Assembly: GCA_002405445.1 (NCBI GenBank)
Contig: DHLV01000282.1
Location: forward strand, 1 to 7,841
Direction of reading: 5' to 3'
From: Flammeovirgaceae bacterium UBA4659
GTDB taxonomy: Bacteria > Bacteroidota > Bacteroidia > Cytophagales > Cyclobacteriaceae
Length of the DNA stretch: 7,841 nucleotides
In this document: positions 6,777 to 7,841 of the stretch, piece by piece
How positions within the stretch are numbered: the first letter of the stretch is position 1
Layout of the letters: the number at the start of each line of letters is the position of its first letter
Program-made: the position numbers and the translations under genes
Notes under the pieces: generated by a model
Told to the model about the DNA's origin: nothing
The model's database searches: none
The model's input: the letters and a program-made list of their open reading frames with translations, nothing else

Positions 6777-7841
6777 ACAATTATTGAGGGTAACCACTAC
6801 TTCCGTACGCGCACTCTCGCAGTTGCCACTCCTGAGGGCCACATAATAGTTTGCGCTGGAGGTGAGTGTTGGCGTGGTGAACGTGGCGTTGGTTTCGCCT
6901 GCTATGGCCGTGCCTCCGGTGGCCTGTGTGTACCAGCGGTATTGCCCGGTAGAACCTCCGCTGGCCGTAATTGTGGCCGCAGTGCCGGTACAGATGCTAA
7001 CGGGGTTTGCGACCGGGGGCACTGGCGTGGCAACCACCGTAGCGGTAACCGGAGTCCGGCTGCTTTCGCAGGCTCCGATACGGAGGGCAACAAAAAATGT
7101 GGTGGTCGTGGATAATGGAGAGGTGACCAGATTGCTGTTTACTTCGCCTGGTACCAGCGTGGGGCCTGTTGCATCAGTGTACCAGCGATATTGGCCCGCG
7201 CTGCCACCCGATGCCACGAGGGTAGCACTGGTGCCGGCACATGCGGTGGCGGGCGTCACGGTGGGCGCGGCAGGTGCAGCGAAAGCTGAACTCAGATAGA
7301 AATTCAACCGATTGCCGGACAGATCGGTAGCCACCACATCGAGAAAACCATCACCGGTAATATCTCCGAGCGCCACACTATAGGGCTGACCACTTACAGA
7401 GAAATCCTGCCGCGGACCAAATTCACCCAAACCATTTCCCGGTAAAACCCCGAACGAGCCCCCAAAGGCATGAGCTACGGTTAGGTCTAAGCTACCATCG
7501 TTGTGCAAATCACCTACCGCAATTGAGGTTGGATAGCCACCCGTTGCATAATGAACAGGTGTAAGAAAATTGCCGTCTCCCTGATTGAGGAGCACGCTCA
7601 CCGAATTGTTGCTCGCATTAGCCGCTGCGATATCAGGAGCACCATCTCCGTTCAAATCGCGGGCCACTACGAAATGGGTACCGTTGCGGAGCGTGATGAC
7701 GCGTTCGGTTAAAAAACTTCCGGCTCCATCATTAATAAAAATACTGACACTGCCGAAAAAAAAGTTTGCCATTACTACGTCCTGTCGACCGTCTCGGTTG
7801 AAATCAGCGATACTCACAAAATATACCGGCCCCTGCGAGGT
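6489..7841 (-). CDS. Secreted FG-GAP/Ig-like repeat protein with CHU_C (type IX type B) sorting domain, N-terminus outside window
   Basis: The C-terminal 450 residues of a larger protein; the frame is open through the right edge. The GTG at 7817 is an internal codon within VYFVSIADFNRDG. Counted from that GTG, residues 1-178 are four FG-GAP/VCBS-like blades with calcium loops DFNRDGRQD, DLNGDGAPD, DLHNDGSLD and DITGDGFLD. Residues about 185-263 and 267-346 are two Ig-like repeats sharing GQYRWYT and a Cys pair each. Residues about 348-442 form the gliding-motility-associated C-terminal domain, with WLRIFNRWGDLVFEVRNYDN, LPTGTYFYVL and a terminal GFISLKR. In Bacteroidota this domain directs export by the type IX secretion system and surface attachment or release. 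The protein is therefore probably an extracellular or cell-surface adhesin-like protein; its ligand is unknown. The usual Sec signal peptide would lie outside the window. Confidence 0.93.
   Translation of the reverse strand, partial: TSQGPVYFVSIADFNRDGRQDVVMANFFFGSVSIFINDGAGSFLTERVITLRNGTHFVVARDLNGDGAPDIAAANASNNSVSVLLNQGDGNFLTPVHYATGGYPTSIAVGDLHNDGSLDLTVAHAFGGSFGVLPGNGLGEFGPRQDFSVSGQPYSVALGDITGDGFLDVVATDLSGNRLNFYLSSAFAAPAAPTVTPATACAGTSATLVASGGSAGQYRWYTDATGPTLVPGEVNSNLVTSPLSTTTTFFVALRIGACESSRTPVTATVVATPVPPVANPVSICTGTAATITASGGSTGQYRWYTQATGGTAIAGETNATFTTPTLTSSANYYVALRSGNCESARTEVVVTLNNCSDLVFYNAVSANADALNSYFHIGNVDATPETRANWLRIFNRWGDLVFEVRNYDNVTNRFVGLNNKDDELPTGTYFYVLEFDSGRPKAEGFISLKR
6780..7265 (-). 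repeat. Two tandem Ig-like repeats, 83-residue period
   Basis: Two copies of an Ig-like domain of the kind often found before CHU_C domains. Shared landmarks GQYRWYT (208 and 291), the first Cys (193 and 276) and the second Cys (250 and 333) are all offset by exactly 83 residues, so there is no net length change between the landmarks. The Cys pairs are 57 residues apart in both copies and probably form a disulfide after export. The second Cys is followed by ES-x-RT (ESSRT and ESART) in both. Confidence 0.82.
7284..7841 (-). repeat. Four FG-GAP/VCBS-type repeats, 49-residue period
   Basis: The first Asp of each calcium loop falls at residues 5, 54, 103 and 152 (counting from the internal GTG at 7817), an exact 49-residue (147-bp) spacing. 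Each loop has D-x-x-x-D-G-x-x-D; the first two have Asn at position three, the third has His and the fourth Thr. This is typical of integrin-like beta-propeller blades. More blades very likely lie beyond the right edge, because a propeller normally needs about seven. Confidence 0.85.

Noticed and set aside
6862..7299. Plus-strand 145-residue frame rich in Val and Ala
   Set aside because: It is the complement of the Thr/Ala-rich Ig-like repeats of the secreted protein and has no recognisable domain.
7817..7817. GTG as the start of the FG-GAP protein
   Set aside because: The frame continues upstream to the window edge with family-like sequence (GPVYFVSIADFNRDG), and the secreted protein needs a signal peptide, so the true start is outside.

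Overview
The window reads as chromosomal DNA from a member of the Bacteroidota, most likely a moderately GC-rich Cytophagales-type bacterium. The strongest reason is the gene at the right edge. It encodes a secreted FG-GAP / Ig-like protein that ends in a gliding-motility-associated C-terminal domain (CHU_C type), the type B sorting signal of the type IX secretion system, which is confined to this phylum. The absence of clear Shine-Dalgarno sites before any of the starts also fits. The order and genus are inference.

Layout, left to right. (1) Bases 1-2684, minus strand: DNA polymerase I (polA), cut by the left edge probably only about ten codons before its stop. (2) A divergent intergenic gap of about 170 bp. 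(3) 2858-4246, plus strand: a membrane-anchored SPFH/Band 7 protein, followed by a good intrinsic terminator at 4268-4289. (4) 4384-4812, plus: a small protein made of two CBS domains. (5) 4854-6488, plus: an AMP-forming acyl-CoA ligase that starts with GTG 41 bp after the CBS stop, so the two are probably co-transcribed. (6) 6489-7841, minus: the type IX secretion substrate, running off the right edge. Its stop codon directly abuts the stop of the ligase.

Together these are mostly ordinary housekeeping and envelope genes. PolA handles Okazaki-fragment and repair synthesis. The SPFH protein probably scaffolds a membrane microdomain. The CBS protein and acyl-CoA ligase form a plausible small unit, in which an adenine-nucleotide-sensing module sits beside an enzyme that consumes ATP and makes AMP. 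The last gene encodes a surface or secreted adhesin-like protein.

I found no mobile element, CRISPR array, tRNA or rRNA, and no convincing undescribed multi-gene system. The most interesting signals are inside polA. The 3'-5' exonuclease domain has lost most of the expected catalytic acids and appears to be missing a segment, and the linker before it carries a sequence that looks like a sliding-clamp-binding peptide. Other points are the zero-gap convergent stops and the exactly periodic repeats of the secreted protein.
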